Of a stretch of DNA of 64,000 nt, positions 14,101 to 25,445 are shown piece by piece. The translations under genes and the position numbers were made by a program. Each line of letters starts with the position of its first letter. The first letter of the stretch is position 1. The stretch comes from Diorhabda sublineata (taxonomy: Eukaryota; Arthropoda; Insecta; Coleoptera; Chrysomelidae), in NCBI RefSeq assembly GCF_026230105.1, contig NC_079478.1:34673653-34737652 (forward strand), in the 5' to 3' direction. The notes under the pieces are model-generated. The model made no database searches, was not told the DNA's origin, and worked only from the letters and a program-made list of their open reading frames with translations.

Positions 14101-17100
14101 CTAGACAACATCTTTATACAATTTTAATTGTAATTTTCGAAAAAAAATATATCGGACGCCAACCAAACACGCGTGCATTCACAACACTGGTTTAGTTTAT
14201 ATTTTGAATTTCAAGGAAAAGAGCGCGCGAAGAATAATGCGACAGGGACGGAGTCAGACATAATTTATTTAAATATATAGAATTATCAATTTTTCTGATT
14301 CAATTGATGGAGAAATACTATTAATGTGCATTAACAATACCACAAAAGAATACGGAAAAAATAAAAAATTTAATGTTATTTCGGACTTAGTAAAACGTGT
14401 CTCTCAAGAAGTACAAAGATCAAAATCTATAAGACGTTAAACGTATTAGTTTTAATATATGGATTAGAAAGATATGAAGTAAAATATACGGGGCTGTTCA
14501 AGAAAACAACGTCCAGAGATGTTGATACAACTTATACAGAGGATCAGAAAACAGAGACAAAATAAAAACAATCTAAATGGGCGGTACAGGCAGAGGAAGA
14601 TTAAGGCTAAGATGGAAAGACGGGTCTCTGCAGATGCTACAAAGATGGTCGTTGAAAAAAAGCTGTAAGGTTGTTGCACTGGTGATATCGATCAGGGACG
14701 GAGTCAGAAATAATTCATATAAGTTTATAAAACAAGAAACACTGGCAATGTGCATTTCCGACACTACGGAAGAGCGTGGCAACAATAGACAGGGACGGAT
14801 TAAGAAATAATTTATTTTAATAAACGTAATATCAATTTTTCTAGTTTGTTTGATGAAGAAATGCCACGGGAGAGCGTGCCAAGAATAAAGTGACATGGAC
14901 GGAGTTAGAAATAATTGATATGAATTTAAATTATTTCATCGGACGTTTTAAGAATTTTAATCTTAATATTTTCAACTCAATTATGATTATTAAATAGGAT
15001 TTTTAGTATTGAAACTACGAAATTTTTGTTAAATAAAATATATTGGATGAAATAACAGTCTATAATGTAGACGTTCAATATGAGGAAAATAACAAATTTC
15101 TAAAAATTTGGGGTGGAAAAAATATAAATTTTTTTTATTTTGTAATTAGGGATTCGAATATATTTGTAATCAATAGAACTTGTGAGTGAACATAAATTTG
15201 GAATATGAGAGTACCGGAAAAACTTGACATGTGAAATTGTTTTCCATTTGGGAGAATCAGGTAAAAGCGGAAGTGAAAATTCTCAATAAAATACAGTCAT
15301 AAAGTAAGCCCAATGAAAATATTTCAAATCAAATACAAATTTAAATGATATAGAGTGAAATAAAGGTGAAAAGTGTTAGATAAAGTGAAGCTTGAAGATT
15401 TCTTATTGAAACAAATATATTTTCAACTTTTCTGATGCAAATCATTCTATTCAATCAATTGAGTGAAACTTTTTAGTTAATTGAATTTTGAATAAACAAG
15501 TCATTTAAAGTGTATTATCAAATTTGAAACTTCACTAATTCATAAAAATGAAATACTACTAAAAACATATATTTCTTTCTGTACATTATAGACAATTCTA
15601 CTTAATACGGTTCTGTTTAATTAGTTTTGAAACGCATATAATTAAATATTGAAGTTAATTAGGTGGAATAGTTAAATTCCAATTAAGTAAATCATTCACG
15701 AAAATTATTTACATACTATATTATAATAAATACAGGAAGTTCAAAATTTATTAAAGTGCATTATGAACAATCATACTTTTATGATAAATAATTTACTTTT
15801 AATTGTTGAATATAATTATAAATTAATTGCTGATTGTTTACTCAAATATTTTCGATTTTAATACCCATTAGGGCTTATCAATGGTATGAATGAAAATAAT
15901 AGAAATTACTTAAAGATGGAAGAAACGAAAACCTATTCAAGCAAAAAAAATGTACAAGACCCTAATAAGACTAGTAATCACATATGCGACGGAAACAACA
16001 GTAATCAGCAAAATAGATGAAGAAGAACTTAAAAGAACCAAGAGACAGATAATGAGAACTATAACAGGTCCTAACAAGACAAAGAAGAGAGAAAGGAGAG
16101 CAAATAAATAGAGCTGGGGGAGGAAAATATAGTGAGATATATAAAATCATAAAGACTAAACTGGGCTGGGCATATAATGAGAATAAAACCAACAGAAAGA
16201 ATAATGTAATGACCCCATTGTGGCCAAGGAGAAGAGACAGGCCAAGAAAGACTTGGAGAAACAAAATAGAGGAAGACATAAGAGAACTGGAGGTCAAAAT
16301 GCTGAAACCGAAAGGAATAAAAAATAATAACAAACGCAGCCAAGACAAAGGATAAACTATAAAAGAAAAATTGAAAACGAGGGGTAATTCACCTCAAAAG
16401 AAGGATTTTGAGGCACTAAACCCGTAACCTTAACCCAAAAGATTGCTTTAGAAGGTACACTAGGTCTAACACTGTGTTTTCTGTCCTGATTTTAACCAGT
16501 TTTTTCAAAACGAGTGATGACATCTTCGTCATATTTCAATAACAAAATAAACAAAAAGCTTGTCTGAAAACTTTTAATCGGTAGTATATTTTTACTAACC
16601 TTGACCCACAATCTGCAATCTCAACTGTTGTATCGTCTTTTTAAGGGAATTAATTTCAGCCGCTTTCGGATCTTGATTAACTATTGGTTTATTTTTAATT
16701 TTTTTAGCCCGATCTGCGTATCTCAATGTCGATATCGTCTCCTCCAAATTATAATCCGCCGGACTCACACAAGCGATCATTAAAGTTATACTATTACCTC
16801 CCAAAGAATCTAAAAATCGAAATTAATTTTCTATATTTTCATCAACGAATTGATCGTACCTTTAAGCAATCGCGTCAAATTGCTATCCCTATAAGGGATG
16901 AAACCGTGTTGTCCTTTTTCATCCCCCAAAGCGCTTATAACGTTTCCTAACACAAATAGTCCTTTATTTATGGTGACGCCTTCCTTGAACGTGTTACCTA
17001 CAGCTCCTGTCTTTTTGGGCCTTTCGCTTCCTGCTAAATCCACTAAATGCAACTTGGCTTGTTTATTTTCATTACTAAAAACCATTTGAAATATAAAAAA

Positions 17101-20100
17101 TAAATTTTTAAAGTTATTATAAGTACTGACCCGTTTTCTTTACTATTCATAGCAATATTTACGGTGAGTATTGCATGACTCCTCGAGCTATGAGCGTTCA
17201 TAGCCGTCGAACTCGTCGCTCGTCTAGAAGTACCTTTTTGCAAAGCATCGAATATTGCTTTTACTGAATTTACTTCAATTTCAGTTAAATTTGGAATGTG
17301 GATTCCTGAAATTGATAAAATAATCATCGACGCACGTCGCCGTGTCGTTTTATACCTTTAGTAACGTCTTCTCTGATCTCTAGGGTACATTGTTCTCTTG
17401 GTTTATCGCTGAGCAAGTCGTACAGAATTTCCTGATACAGTTCCATAAAAGAAACTGTAACGATGAAATCGAATGAAAAATTATCTTTTATAAAATCGAA
17501 TATTTCAGTGATAGCTCTCGGTATCACACCCATGTCGCCTTCGCCCATATAAGCCGTGCCCATCGTATGTGTTTTACCTGAACCAGTTTGTCCATATGCC
17601 AAAATTGTTAAATTATATCCCTAAAAATGTGAGTATTTCATTTTGTGGGATGGTAACAAACCAAGAAAAAAAGTTTATAAGGATGAGTGGAAGGTCACAT
17701 GCGGGAGGTCCCAGGAAGGATGTACAGTAAATGATCCTTATTCGTGGATGAAAAAAATGTGACGCTATTCCTATATTCGCAGCTAAACTTTTTTAGCGGA
17801 TCTAATTGTAACATATATATTAATAAAAAGGAATGCAATAGGTATCCAACCCTATATCCTTTGTAACTGCGACGTCAATTGAACTAATAAACAATTAAAT
17901 TTTATTAAAACTATTTCTAAAGTATTATTACGAACTCGTTTAGGACGTGGACCGTGAAGCCTGTCATGTTCCGTTATGATGGAAAAGTCTAAGCACGCCG
18001 GTTCTCGAAAATTGTATGATATTGTTTTTCTATATGTTTTTATGTATACAGGGGCTATTTGTTTTTAGAACCAGTTTCTAGGAAGGCCTTTCTTTCTGGA
18101 AATTGATCCTTCTATGGAACGAAGTGTTATTTTTAAGAGGCAAATTGCTAATGCCACTTCCAAATATCAGCCAGGCAAGAAAATATACAAAACTCTTCAA
18201 ACCATTGCCTAATTTGAAGATAATTCGTAATTAATCACCTAGAAACATATCCCCTATAACCTGTATAAATTACCATTCTACATTCATGGTGTCTGTTTTT
18301 TTTTACAGAACATATACCCCGCGAATAAAGAGCTTTTACTGTAATTGAAATTAATGATAATAAAAAAAGATTGAAAAAAAAAGAAAAGCTTGGAAAGTAT
18401 TATGAATACCTTAAATAAATTTCCCAATAGGGGCTGAACGCATCTATTATATAACGCCTGTTGTGTCGAGAAAGTTGATAGAACATAATTAAATGTATAC
18501 GCTTTATCCTTATCTAAAGTTTTGATAACAATCTGCTCGTTTTCTTCTATCACATCTAAAACGTCTCTACATCCTTTTGATTTTTCACTTTCAACCAATG
18601 GTCTTACCCTTACAGCAACTCTTACAGATGTATTGTCAGCCATTTTATCAAACTTAAAAGCTAAAATCTTAATTTCAATCACAACTGACCATAATTAAGT
18701 TGTTTCGAAAATTTATACTAAATTTACATGATACTCAACCAAATTATGTTTTACATGAAGCAAAAAATATATACGAACTTATTTACGAGAATTATAGTTG
18801 TAAAGTGATGGAAAATATGTATAAAATGTATTATTGTTTTTATTTCTGTAATAAAAGCAGAAGATTTAAACTTTTAACAAGAACCTACATATCACTATAA
18901 GAATATAGATAAACTTTAGTAAAATCATTAAATTTTTCTTAACATGTATTGTATTAACAAGATTCTTATTTAAATAAGGCTAAGAAGTAGTATTTTCAAT
19001 CTATAACCTCACTCAAACATACTTTGTACTTATAAGACGAATATTTATGAAAATATGAGTTTGTACTAATTCCTATATCAATATATGGATTTCAATACCT
19101 TGACTAGTTAAACATTTGTCTTTTTGCATTTATATACAAATCGAGTTCTCAAAAAGACAACTATAAAGTTTGAAAATATATTTTTCTCGTATCAAAAACT
19201 AATATGCAAAACTTAATAATAAAACAATTTGAAATTTAGAGGAAAACTAAAATGTGTTTTTGTTTGATTATATGTTATCAATTATTAAATGGAATGTTTA
19301 AAAAAAATGTTTTGAAAATTTACAGTTTTTGTATACTACAAAAAGTATCTTAATACTGTCATATTTATAGTAAATGAATTAAAACTTTTCACTACTAATG
19401 TAAGTTGTATTAGATCATGCTATATTTTAATTTGTTAACTCTACAAAGTCTTTAAATATAAAACTTGAATAGGTTAATTCGTATGCAAATATCATTTTGG
19501 ATAAAAAGTTTTTATATTTTTATAATATGAACAACAAAATTAAATCTGGTTGTTAGTACGTACCTATAAAATAATATTTCAATTATTGTATTAATAATTG
19601 TTATAGAAGCTTAATTCGAAGAAAATTACACCTGTATAAATTAAATTTGATGCCAGTTCTTTCTATCTGCACTTTCTTCCGTTACCGTTACGTTACTAAA
19701 TTTACTGATCAACCACATCCTACTAAAATTCAAATATCTGTCAACAATGTCAATTTTGAAAAGTTTGTAGGGTATTTTTTAACGAACACCATATTTGATA
19801 TTAACGTTATTAGTATTTTTTAATATTAGACGACAATTTCCAAATAACAATTATTTTGTTTCTCTAAAAGTTATAATGTAAATATACACAAAGTTATTGC
19901 TAAATAAGAACGAATATTTGAATTCGTTATTTGCGACTAATAGATAGGCAACACAATATACAAACGTCTCATTCAAAATTCGAATATGTATTACATTCTT
20001 ATTGAATTAATAAATTAATGATTAATTATAAAATTTATTTACAGGGGATAGTGGCCCAGCAGAACCAACGGGAGTTAAAGCAACAATGAAATTATTAGAA

Positions 20101-21850
20101 AGCACTGGACAGGTAATGGCAATAAAGTAATTACTCAAACTTTTTCGTTACACTTTTAATCTTTTTTAGATGTCAACTTTACAACCAGCTCTACTAAACA
20201 ACACTCGAAAAGCCGAAGTAGACCTTATTTTTTTTAATCGTGTGCCAAAAGTAGGATCTCAAACGTTAATGGAACTCATGAGGAGACTTAGCATCCGCAA
20301 CGATTTCGGGTTTCATCAGGATATGGTTCAAAGAGTAGAAACTATCAGACTTTCTCCGGAAGATCAAGCAATTTTGGCCGCGTTAATTTCTAGTTACGAT
20401 CCTCCTGCTGTATATATCAAACATGTTTGTTTCACTAATGTTTCAAAGTAAGAGTTTTTATTAAAATAAAAATAGTATCGGTAATAAAAATATAGTACAG
20501 GCAAATTAGGCGATTTTTAACTAAAACCTCAAATTGAATTGGACGGTTTTGATTTTCTAGATTCTGGGAGATTTTGGGATACTCTTAACAAAATTATGGG
20601 CACGGATTTTCGAAATTTTGACTTGAAACTCAAAAAAATTTTGAAACGCGAATAACTCGAAAATACGAGGAATTTGAAAAAAAAAGAGCTGGAGCAAAAA
20701 ATGTACGGCACAAAATTCTCTACAGATTGGTCTCCAAGCATTTTTTTATAACCTCAAAATTTTTACTGTAAAATGGGTTCATGTACTCAAAAACATTTTG
20801 AATTGCGGATAACTCGAAAATTATGAGGATTCCGACACAAACTGCCGGGACAAAAATGTGGAGCACAACATTCTGTAACCACAAAAAGGATTCAATTTTT
20901 TTCTAACCTCAAAATTTCCATTATAAAACGGGTTTGAACGCTCAAAAATATTTCGAATCGAGTCAAAACTGTAGGGCACAGAGGTTAGAATAAAAAAAAA
21001 TATTTTCTAATTTATTCGTTTCGGTATAATACAGGGTATATTAAAAGAATATTTGGGGTATGGTAGTTGAATGAAATTTGATCAAATTACATTTTAATTA
21101 AATCAAATATTTGATTTTTTGTTTCAGTTTTGGTTTACCGGAGCCAATATACATAAATTTAGTGAGAGATCCAGTTGAACGAGTGATTTCTTGGTATTAT
21201 TATGTTCGAGCACCGTGGTATTACGTGGAAAGAAAAATCGCTTTCCCAGATATACCCCTACCCGATCCAAAATGGTTAAAAAAAGTAATTATCAAACAAT
21301 AAACAAAATCAGTTTGTTTATTAATATGTTTTTCAGGATTTCGAAGAATGTGTTTTATCCGGAGATCGAGAATGCAAATATTTAAGAGGCGAGATTAGAG
21401 AAGGTATTGGAGATCACAGACGCCAATCGATGTTTTTCTGTGGTCATCATCCTGAATGTTTACCGTTTAATACACAGGGAGCGTTGGAAAGAGCGAAACG
21501 TGCCGTGGAACAAAATTACGCAGTCGTAGGCGTTCTAGAAGATTTAAATACAACTTTGACCGTTTTCGAACGTTATATACCGAGATTTTTTGAAGGAGCT
21601 TCAGATTTGTATTGGAGTAAGTATTAAAATTAATATTTGAAACACGAAATTGTAAATATTTATTATTTTTTCAGATGAGATCAGTAGATATAATCCTATC
21701 AACAAGAACAACTTTAAACCACCGGTTAGTGAAGAGGTGAAAAATATGGTTAGGAAAAACTTCACGAAAGAAATAGAATTTTACGAATTTTGTAAACAGA
21801 GGTTACATAAACAATATTTAGCTTTGAAACTTCCCGATTTGGTTACTTAA
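2132..21850 (+). CDS. pip: Pipe-like heparan-sulfate-type 2-O-sulfotransferase (5' end incomplete)
   Basis: Coding exons are 2132-2274, 20045-20112, 20170-20447, 21128-21284, 21337-21616 and 21675-21850 (TAA stop). All have AG acceptors, GT donors and matching phases. Counting from the Met at 2154 gives 359 residues. The reading frame stays open upstream to the acceptor at 2131, so the true start is probably in an earlier exon. Residues 1-18 plus the preceding exon residues form a hydrophobic signal-anchor, as expected for a Golgi type II membrane enzyme. The PAPS 5'-phosphosulfate loop is NRVPKVGSQT (86-95), a conserved His is at 148 (YIKHV), and the 3'-phosphate motif is INLVRDPVERVIS (165-177). 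The stretch SWYYYVRAPWYYVERK is the feature I associate with Pipe rather than with generic Hs2st. In Drosophila, Pipe sulfates the eggshell to set dorsoventral polarity; that role here is inference. The first recognised intron (17.8 kb) holds the chromokinesin on the other strand. Confidence 0.9.
3140..4010 (+). repeat. Diverged tandem repeat, about 285-bp unit, 3 copies
   Basis: The phrase GCAAATTTTGAGGTTATGC recurs at 3321, 3603 and 3896, each time followed by a form of CAACAATTGTACATTTTT and an ACTTTTGTAGAAGACATTTTT block. The intervening part of each copy contains an ACAAGTTTCAATAATGAAAT-like stretch. Copies are clearly diverged. No coding capacity is seen. Confidence 0.75.
5319..5490. 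repeat. 172-bp GC-rich foldback element or LTR-like unit
   Basis: Begins TGTTACGAACG and ends CGTACGTAACA. The outer ~60 bp on each side are imperfect reverse complements sharing CCTGCCTAGATGT and GAATTCTAAAATTCG-like blocks. The centre holds TTTATAAAAAGTCGCGCGCG, a TATA-like box next to a CG run. GC content is far above the surroundings. TG...CA ends with an internal TATA box also fit a short LTR; the strong foldback fits a MITE. Flanking 4-mers ATAC and ATAT are similar but not identical. Confidence 0.7.
5974..6061 (+). repeat. 22-bp minisatellite, 4 copies
   Basis: The 22-bp unit starting GATGAAGAACGTAAAAGAAG repeats at 5974, 5996, 6018 and 6040 with almost no variation. It is purine-rich and intronic. 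Confidence 0.9.
8311..8316 (-). terminator. Candidate polyadenylation signal of the chromokinesin
   Basis: AATAAA on the - strand about 240 bp after the stop codon at 8555. This is the first such hexamer noticed downstream. Position and sequence only. Confidence 0.35.
8555..18643 (-). CDS. Klp3A: KIF4-type chromokinesin (kinesin-4), complete, 17 exons
   Basis: Exons, 5' to 3' on the - strand: 18643-18410, 17620-17356, 17305-17131, 17074-16860, 16809-16600, 13167-12828, 12770-12563, 12494-12336, 12280-11909, 11545-11326, 11265-11114, 9933-9864, 9396-9314, 9261-9181, 9116-9078, 9022-8911, 8742-8555. They total 3123 bp with every phase consistent, giving 1040 residues. The start is the first ATG, context AAAATGG. 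The motor domain (1 to ~341) has VRVAVRVRP, P-loop GQTGSGKT (88-95), switch I SSRSH (206-210) and switch II DLAGSE (237-242). A long coiled coil follows (~370-860), with KIF4-like EKFRQWRLQKERE in exon 9. Near the C-terminus a cysteine-rich domain (994-1024, nine Cys) matches the Fe-S-binding segment of KIF4 proteins. KIF4 proteins move along microtubules and act in chromosome condensation and the spindle midzone. It is somewhat shorter than human KIF4A (about 1230). The last 11 residues are hydrophobic and unusual. Confidence 0.95.
9934..11113. other. Chromokinesin intron with diverged internal duplication
   Basis: This 1180-bp intron contains two loosely similar stretches, around 10500-10545 and 10850-10895. 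Both run from an ACCATTG-containing phrase through GAACAA/GAGCAA to TTGGAGAT. No coding domain was recognised; the short open frames on both strands overlap each other. Confidence 0.45.
11600..11880. repeat. Diverged tandem repeat, about 104-bp unit, ~2.7 copies
   Basis: GGATTATACTAAACAAAGAA occurs at about 11621 and 11719, each followed by an ATTCGAGGAAA phrase. A third, more diverged copy ends near 11875. It lies inside the chromokinesin intron between exons ending 11909 and beginning 11545 (- strand order). Confidence 0.75.
13380..14120. repeat. Diverged direct repeats in chromokinesin intron 5
   Basis: A block containing ACACCTCGTACATAAGGATA recurs at about 13431 and 13635, with similar flanks (AAATTACTTTAA and a TTTCCA-TCGACATT phrase). 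A second shared block (GATTC-TACA through TTTTTTTCCTCTA) is seen near 13530 and 14050. The spacing suggests an old tandem duplication of about 205 bp with later rearrangement. Confidence 0.6.
14200..14920 (+). mobile_element. Rearranged non-LTR retrotransposon 3' fragment with internal repeats
   Basis: Around 14575-14650 the + strand encodes a GGTGRGRLRLRWKDG stretch, resembling the basic C-terminal tail of some insect non-LTR reverse-transcriptase ORFs. Phrases containing GACAGGGACGGAGTCAG or close variants recur at about 14240, 14690, 14790 and 14892, usually followed by AATAATT and an AT-rich stretch. Stops and frame changes make it non-functional. Confidence 0.5.
15940..16450 (+). mobile_element. 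Non-LTR retrotransposon 3' end, truncated copy A
   Basis: This is a 5'-truncated remnant. In broken frames it reads as the end of a reverse-transcriptase ORF: a RP-VITYATETTV-like piece, then EEELKRTKRQIMRT, then a basic RRRDRPRKTWRNKIEED tail. It shares this region and its 3' untranslated tail (AGCCAAGACAAA, then AATTCACCTCAAAA-GGATT) with the copy at 32570-33370. It sits in chromokinesin intron 5, antisense to that gene. Confidence 0.75.
17621..18409. other. Chromokinesin intron 1
   Basis: 789-bp intron with consensus-like ends on the - strand. It contains a moderately GC-rich stretch (17930-18010), possibly from an old insertion. No inverted repeats, coding domain or tandem unit were recognised. 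Confidence 0.4.
18644..20044. other. AT-rich gap between chromokinesin start and sulfotransferase exon 20045-20112
   Basis: Contains the chromokinesin 5' flank and promoter, which must lie inside the host intron. No clear TATA or initiator could be assigned. The open frame at 18700-18900 (+) is A/T-driven with no domain. I see nothing else. Confidence 0.5.
20484..20990 (-). repeat. Tandem-repeat-bearing interspersed element, copy 2 (inverted)
   Basis: Reverse complement of the family at 1-1050. It starts at AGTACAGGCAAATTAGGCGA (the tail end of copy 1) and carries about two diverged repeat units with CTAACCTCAAAATTTCCATT and GAATAACTCGAAAA-type phrases. It lies in the intron between sulfotransferase exons 20170-20447 and 21128-21284. 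Confidence 0.85.
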
Positions 21851-23160
21851 GTTCGTCTAAATTGTTTATTTGGGTTATTAAAATAGGATGTAATCTAATC
21901 GGTATAAATTTGATGCCGCTTGGGGACATCTTTTGGTAATAAGCTTAGAGCGAGGGTTTGCTAGACATTCGTTAACTTTGCTAGGTGTTAGGTAATGAAG
22001 TTGATGCCCTTTTTCAAATTGATACATTTCTTTCAAATATTTTTTGACTGATCGGAATAACAATTTTCTTCTTTAACACCGAAATAATGTTGTAAGATAA
22101 ATTTTAAGGTTAGGAGACAAAGATTCATTTTGGAGCCAGCCCTGTAGAAAATTATCGATTGTTAACCAATCAAAGTGCAAATTATAAAGTCTTTTCCTTC
22201 TTTGGAGCATTTTCACTTTTTGTAACCTACATTTCGACTATATTTCAATCTTCAAAATCATAATTCTCTTATTTATGTGAAAAAAAAGTACTTCAGAATA
22301 TTTCTTTTTTTACTTCGTGTTTATTACATTTCCAAGTAAACTTTTTGTTATAAAACTCATTATGACACTTCTTTATAATGGTTTTATGCAGTAAATTACA
22401 AAATTTCGATTTGGAATCCGCTTAAACTGTTCACAAAATTTTATTTTTGAACCCAACGAGCCTCGAATATAACCCAGCATCAATTTATTCCTTTTTTCAA
22501 CGTTATCATATTTTTTGCATCCTTGATGCCTCATTATCAATTTACCATGTTCAAATTCACTTACAATTTTAGAAATATTAACAGGACCGGCTCATATAAA
22601 TTTGCTACCGGTACTGAAGTCGAAAGTTTAAGTTCCAAAAATAATTTTCATCGACCAAGCTTCGTTTACCCCCTAACCCCCTTCAAAGTTATTCAAATTT
22701 TGTGATAAGATCAAACCCAAATGCTTTCTTATGATTTACGTTTTCTTTTATTTTTTTTGGTGAGATACACATGATAATTCTTGTATATACAATGGCATTT
22801 TCCTCCTCCATAAGTTCTTTTTCTTCATTAACGTGTTTTCTAAATGTTCAGCCTCCATCTTTATTTTCAATTCGTGGAATTTCGACACAACATGACGATT
22901 AGAATAAAATTATTTGATCAAATTATCAATATTATTAAAATTGATTAGAGTCTGTATTTGTAACCAATTTTATTTTGTTTTAATGCATATTTATATACCT
23001 TCTCTTGTATTTTGCCATAGCGTTTTCCGTATAATTTATTATTAAGATTATAATTTGTTCATTTCACAATTAGGTATGTGTGCAAATTCCAATTTCTATT
23101 GTTAACGATGTCATTTATTGTAATTAGAAATAATTTATTACTGCGACTGAAATAAAGTAG
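21851..23160 (+). other. Probable 3' UTR and downstream flank of the sulfotransferase gene
   Basis: Follows the TAA at 21848-21850. An AATAAA near 23150 is a candidate polyadenylation signal. A 61-codon open frame on the - strand (21878-22063) has no recognisable domain and I treat it as chance. The rest is AT-rich without repeats I can identify. Confidence 0.4.
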
Positions 23161-23399
23161 TATAGTTAAATACATTTCGTTTTTCTTTATTCATTATCTC
23201 CATTGATCATTCCAAAATTAAATAAAAATGTCTATAATGTATTTGCCTTCTTTGGAGCCTTTTCACATTTTGTAACCTGCAGTGGCGTCAGGTCTTCATC
23301 TTCTGAGAAAACGTTTGAAGAAAAACAGAAGAAATATTGATGATAATGAAAGCGCTAGAGATCTAACTATTAAAAATGATTAAAAAAATATATATTCAA

Positions 23400-23920
23400 T
23401 CCTTGGGGAACGTGCTACCGCCCTCCAAATCGAAGTATATGGACGCGCGATAGTGTACTATAGACTAGTGGTGGAGTGCAAGAAAGTCTTACAAGATAAA
23501 GCTCGTTTGGGTGCTCAGTCAAAGATTGAGATGACTGTCTCCCTAGACTGGAATCGGCAAATCCACCGATGAACACAGTACCCATTCTTGGTGTAGTCAA
23601 AAGTCTTGCTACTAATTTCTCAACAGTCTACTTCCAAGGTGTCTGCAGAGATGGATGAAAACACCTGGAGACTTCTTGCTATCTTACCAAACATCTGCAC
23701 AGCTTAAACAGGCGCAAAATTTAACAAAAGTAGCCATCTTCACACTAAAGGCATAACGGACGATTAGGAATGCGGCTGATGGCTGGAGGAGGAAGAAACT
23801 GCAGACAACGTCACTACGAACGCGGACCAAACATTTGGACAATGCTCATAATTCGTCGGCTTCTCAAAGGACATCGGCCTTTGGAAATGTCAAGTGGGGT
23901 ACCATGGGCCTATATAATAG
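23400..23920. other. GC-richer unclassified stretch, possible decayed transposon
   Basis: Base composition is noticeably richer in G and C than its surroundings. It has no intact frame; the longest, 61 codons on the - strand at 23415-23600, has no recognised domain. Fragments of retroelements often look like this, but no reverse-transcriptase or transposase motif was seen. Confidence 0.35.
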
Positions 23921-24207
23921 GTTCTTGTGGACGAAAATCTTAATCGTGCTTCAAAAAATTTTGTTAAACAAGATTAGTTTTCAGCTAGTAAATATTAATC
24001 TATTTTCTATAAGATTTCAATTCAACTTGATTTACAAATGGCTTTATTGGAAGCTATATAAAAAATTAGATTGTATATTCTCTAATCATCTGATATGCCA
24101 TAGACTTCTGCATCTAGTAGTTGACACGTGTCTTCAACTGGGTTAATGCTGGACTGTTTCCATATTGTATGTCAGACAGTTTTTTCCACATTTTATTTAA
24201 CGACGTA

Positions 24208-25445
24208 GCTAGCGACAGTCTCTAGCGACAATTGGTGGTTTGATTTTGTAAAAAAACAGTTGCTAACTAAATCTGACGGTTTGGATTTTGTAAAAAAGTC
24301 TCAAACGACAACTGACTGTTTGTTTACGTAAAAGAAAGTTTCTAGCGACAACTGACGGTTTGGATTTTGTGCAAAAAGTCTCCAACGACATCTGACGGTT
24401 TGTCTTTGTAAAAGAAAATCTCTAGCGACAACTGACGTTTTGGACTTTGTAAAAAAAGTCTCTCTAATGACAATTGGCAGTTTGTTTTTCTAAACGAAAG
24501 TCTCAAATGACAACTGACTGTTTGTTTACGTAAAAGAAAGTTTCTAGCGACAACTGACGGTTTGGATTCTGTAAAAAAAGTCTCTCTAATGACAATTGGC
24601 AGTTTGTTTTTCTAAACGAAAGTCTCAAATGACAACTGACTGTTTGTTTACATAAAAGAAAGTTTCTAGCGACAACTGACGTTCTAGATTTTGTGCAAAA
24701 AGTCTCCAACGACATCTGACGGTTTGTCTTTGTAAAAGAAAGTCTCTAGCGACAACTGACGTTTTAGACTTTGTAAAAAAAGTCTCTCTAATGACAATTG
24801 GGAGTTTGTTTTTCTAAACGAAAGTCTCAAACGACAACTGACTGTTTGTTTACGTAAAAGAAAGTTTCTAGCGACAACTGACGTTCTAGATTTTGTGCAA
24901 AAAGTCTCCAACGACATCTGACGGTTTGTCTTTGTAAAAGAAAGTCTCTAGCGACAACTGACGTTTTAGACTTTGTAAAAAAAGTCTCTCTAATGACAAT
25001 TGGGAGTTTGTTTTTCTAAACGAAAGTCTCAAACGACAACTGACTGTTTGTTTACGTAAAAGAAAGTTTCTAGCGACAACTGACGTTCTAGATTTTGTGC
25101 AAAAAGTCTCCAACGACATCTGACGGTTTGTCTTTGTAAAAGAAAGTCTCTAGCGACAACTGACGTTTTGGATTCTGTAAAAAAAGTCTGTACCAACATC
25201 TGACGGTTTGATTACGTGAAAGAAAGTTTCTAACGACAACTGACGGTTTGGAATTTGTTAAAAATTTCTATAATGACATCTAACGGCTTGTTTACGTAAA
25301 AGAAACTTTCTAAGGACAGCTGACGTTTTGGTTTTTCTTAAAAAAGTTTCTAATGACAACTGACGGTTTGGATTTTGTAAAAGAAAGTCTCTAAAGGCAA
25401 CTGAAGATTTGAATTTTGTAAAAAACTCTCTGTAACAACATATTA
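24208..25445. repeat. 40-bp tandem array, block 1, with 202-bp higher-order unit
   Basis: Monomer of about 40 bp built on CTCTAACGACAACTGACGGT followed by a TTGGATTTTGTAAAAAAAGT or TTGTTTACGTAAAAGAAAGT half. From about 24500 to 25120 the monomers are organised as near-identical 202-bp units of about five monomers: the identical 77-codon - strand open frames end at 24917 and 25119, 202 bp apart. The open frames are by-products of the repeat. Confidence 0.9.

Noticed and set aside
15971..16348. 125- and 90-codon hydrophobic - strand frames
   Set aside because: Antisense shadow of the A-rich coding end of a non-LTR element; the same shadow appears at 32841-33370.
21878..22063. 61-codon - strand frame downstream of the sulfotransferase
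   Set aside because: No recognised domain, no splice signals, and it lies in the expected 3' UTR of the + strand gene.
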